Assembly (NCBI GenBank): GCA_937974415.1
Contig: CALJXB010000162.1
Location: 1 to 6,008, forward strand
Source of the DNA: an uncultured Kiloniellales bacterium
Lineage (GTDB): Bacteria; Pseudomonadota; Alphaproteobacteria; Kiloniellales; JAKSDN01
DNA: 6,008 bases
Reading direction: 5' to 3'
Each line of letters opens with the position of its first letter. Position 1 is the first letter of the stretch. The notes under the pieces were generated by a model that saw only the letters and a program-made list of their open reading frames with translations, was not told the DNA's origin and made no database searches. The translations under genes and the position numbers were made by a program. Positions 4,590-6,008 of this stretch are shown in pieces.

Positions 4590-5792
4590 ATGAGCGCGAA
4601 TCGCTCCACGGGTGGCGGCGTGAAGACCTGGCGCCAGCAGACCCGCATGGTCCGCGGCGGGCTTGCCCGCAGCGGTTTCGAAGAGACGGCCGAGGCCATC
4701 TACATGACCTCGGGCTATGTCTATCAAAGCGCCGAAGAGGCTGAGGCCGCCTTCAAGGGCGAGGTGACACGCTTCGTTTATTCCCGTTACGCCAATCCCA
4801 CCGTCGCCATGTTCGAAGAGCGACTACGGCTGCTGGAGGGCGCGGAGACCTGCCGCGGTACGGCGAGCGGCATGGCGGCCGTCTTCGCCGCCCTCATGTG
4901 CCAGCTTAAGGCCGGCGACAGGGTGGTGTCTTCGCGCGCCCTCTTCGGGTCGTGCCACTACATAATCGCGGAAATCCTGCCGCGTTACGGCATCGAGACC
5001 CAGCTGATCGACGGCCGCGATCTATCGGCCTGGGAGGCGGCTTTGGCGGGCGGCGCGCGCGTGATATTCCTCGAGACGCCGTCGAACCCGACTCTCGAGA
5101 TCATCGATCTGGCTGCGGTCTGCGAGCTCGCCCACAAGGCCGGTGCAAGTGTGGTGGTCGACAATGTTTTCGCCAGCCCGGTCCTGCAGCAACCGCTGCA
5201 GTTGGGCGCCGACATCGTGGTCTACTCGGCGACCAAGCACATCGACGGGCAGGGGCGCACGATGGGCGGTGCGGTTCTCGGCACCCAGCAGTTCCACGAC
5301 GATCACCTCAATCAGTTCCTACGCCACACCGGGCCCTCCATGAGCCCTTTCAACGCCTGGACCCTGGTGAAGGGCCTCGAGACCCTCGAGATGCGCATGG
5401 CCCAGCACTGTGCCAACGCCCGCGAGATCGCCGAGTTCCTCGAATCCCAGTCGGGCATCAAGCGAGTCCTCTACCCGGGCCTCGATAGCCATCCCCAGAC
5501 GGCCCTGGCGCGGCGGCAGATGCAGGATTTCGGCTCGGTGGTCAGCTTCGAGATCGAGGGCGACAAGGCGCGCGCCTTTCGCTTCCTCAACGCGCTCCGA
5601 CTGATCGACATCTCCAACAACCTCGGCGACGCCAAGAGCCTGATTACCCATCCGGCGACGACAACCCATCAACGCCTGAAGCCCGAGGAGCGGGCGGAGC
5701 TCGGCATCGGCGACGACTTGATGCGCCTGTCGGTGGGTCTCGAGGATCCGGCGGACCTCAAGGAGGACCTCTCTCAGGCGTTCAACGCCTAA
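4590..5792 (+). CDS. metZ: O-succinylhomoserine sulfhydrylase MetZ
   Basis: The product is a 400-residue PLP-dependent enzyme of the Cys/Met-metabolism family. It makes homocysteine directly from O-succinylhomoserine and sulfide, a step of methionine synthesis. Visible hallmarks are YSRYANPT (64-71), the SGM segment (93-95), ETPSNPTLE (162-170), VDNVFASP (190-197, with the PLP-contacting Asp191), SATKHIDGQGR (213-223, with Lys216 as the PLP Schiff-base lysine), GDAKSLITHPATTTH (346-360) and SVGLED (381-386). The length fits the family. The ATG at 4590 has AGGAG about 10 nt upstream; the frame extends 11 codons further without a better site. The rhodanese gene lies 45 bp upstream. The TAA stop overlaps the stop of the convergent TadC-like gene. 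Cystathionine gamma-synthase and gamma-lyase are relatives. The sulfhydrylase call rests on overall resemblance, including the KHIDGQGR stretch. Confidence 0.9.
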   Translation: MSANRSTGGGVKTWRQQTRMVRGGLARSGFEETAEAIYMTSGYVYQSAEEAEAAFKGEVTRFVYSRYANPTVAMFEERLRLLEGAETCRGTASGMAAVFAALMCQLKAGDRVVSSRALFGSCHYIIAEILPRYGIETQLIDGRDLSAWEAALAGGARVIFLETPSNPTLEIIDLAAVCELAHKAGASVVVDNVFASPVLQQPLQLGADIVVYSATKHIDGQGRTMGGAVLGTQQFHDDHLNQFLRHTGPSMSPFNAWTLVKGLETLEMRMAQHCANAREIAEFLESQSGIKRVLYPGLDSHPQTALARRQMQDFGSVVSFEIEGDKARAFRFLNALRLIDISNNLGDAKSLITHPATTTHQRLKPEERAELGIGDDLMRLSVGLEDPADLKEDLSQAFNA

Positions 5793-6008
5793 GAGAGGTA
5801 GCGATCCGGAGTCGCGTAAAAGCCGAGGTTCTTGAGGGCGTCGGCGATATCGAGGGCGGCCGGGCCAAGCAGTACCACGAACAGCGGCGGCAGGATGAAG
5901 ATGATCATCGGCACCGTCAGCATGGCTGGCAGGCGCGCCGCCTTCTCTTCGGCCTTGAGCACCCGCTCGGTGCGGGATTCCGCCGACAGCACCCGCAGCG
6001 AGTGGGCC
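5789..6008 (-). CDS. tadC: TadC-like type II secretion F-domain protein, C-terminal fragment
   Basis: This is a partial gene: its 5' part lies beyond the right edge, and 72 C-terminal residues are visible, ending in TAG at 5789-5791. The fragment carries the family's C-terminal signature, SLRVLSAESRTERVLKAEEK followed by AARLPAMLT. A hydrophobic membrane helix comes next (VPMIIFILPPLFVVLLGPAA), then a short tail ending TPDRYLS. This matches the end of GspF/TadC inner-membrane proteins of tight-adherence (Flp pilus) machinery, where TadB and TadC form the platform. A general T2SF-domain assignment is firmer than the TadC label. An in-frame GTG at 5990-5992 is not the start, since the frame and the family homology continue beyond it. 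The last 4 bases overlap the metZ stop codon tail to tail. Confidence 0.8.
   Translation of the reverse strand, partial: AHSLRVLSAESRTERVLKAEEKAARLPAMLTVPMIIFILPPLFVVLLGPAALDIADALKNLGFYATPDRYLS

Overview
The window looks like chromosomal DNA from a GC-rich alphaproteobacterium, plausibly a Rhodospirillales-like lineage. The clues are an HspQ of the alphaproteobacterial type, a metZ-type O-succinylhomoserine sulfhydrylase, a small periplasmic class I cytochrome c, a Tad-type pilus gene entering at the right edge, and a perfect TTAA-N7-TTAA CtrA-like box. Taxonomy is inferred from these family resemblances only.

Layout, left to right. A complete tRNA-Arg(CCG) lies on the minus strand at 1-77. 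A 228-bp spacer packed with perfect or near-perfect hairpins separates it from a minus-strand gltS (sodium/glutamate symporter, 306-1520), which is transcribed toward the tRNA. A 355-bp gene-poor stretch follows. Next comes a divergent pair: a 53-residue zinc-ribbon protein on the minus strand (GTG start) and hspQ on the plus strand (2215-2544). A 411-bp stretch after hspQ contains a sharp AT-rich island (about 28% GC over 140 bp by hand count) with the CtrA-like box. It leads into an unrecognised 84-residue plus-strand gene with a TTG start and a very strong Shine-Dalgarno. A minus-strand periplasmic cytochrome c (3417-3797) and a plus-strand rhodanese-like gene (4119-4544) diverge from a 321-bp region. 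The rhodanese gene is followed after 45 bp by metZ (4590-5792), a likely two-gene sulfur-assimilation operon whose leader carries competing stem-loops. At the right edge the C-terminus of a TadC-like pilus assembly protein lies on the minus strand, and its stop codon overlaps the metZ stop.

The genes are mostly independent housekeeping units: glutamate uptake, a stress/proteolysis cofactor, electron transfer and methionine biosynthesis. I see no mobile element, CRISPR array or defence system. The parts that deserve a second look are non-coding or very small: the hairpin cluster beside the tRNA, the CtrA-like AT island with its small ORFs, and the rhodanese-metZ leader.
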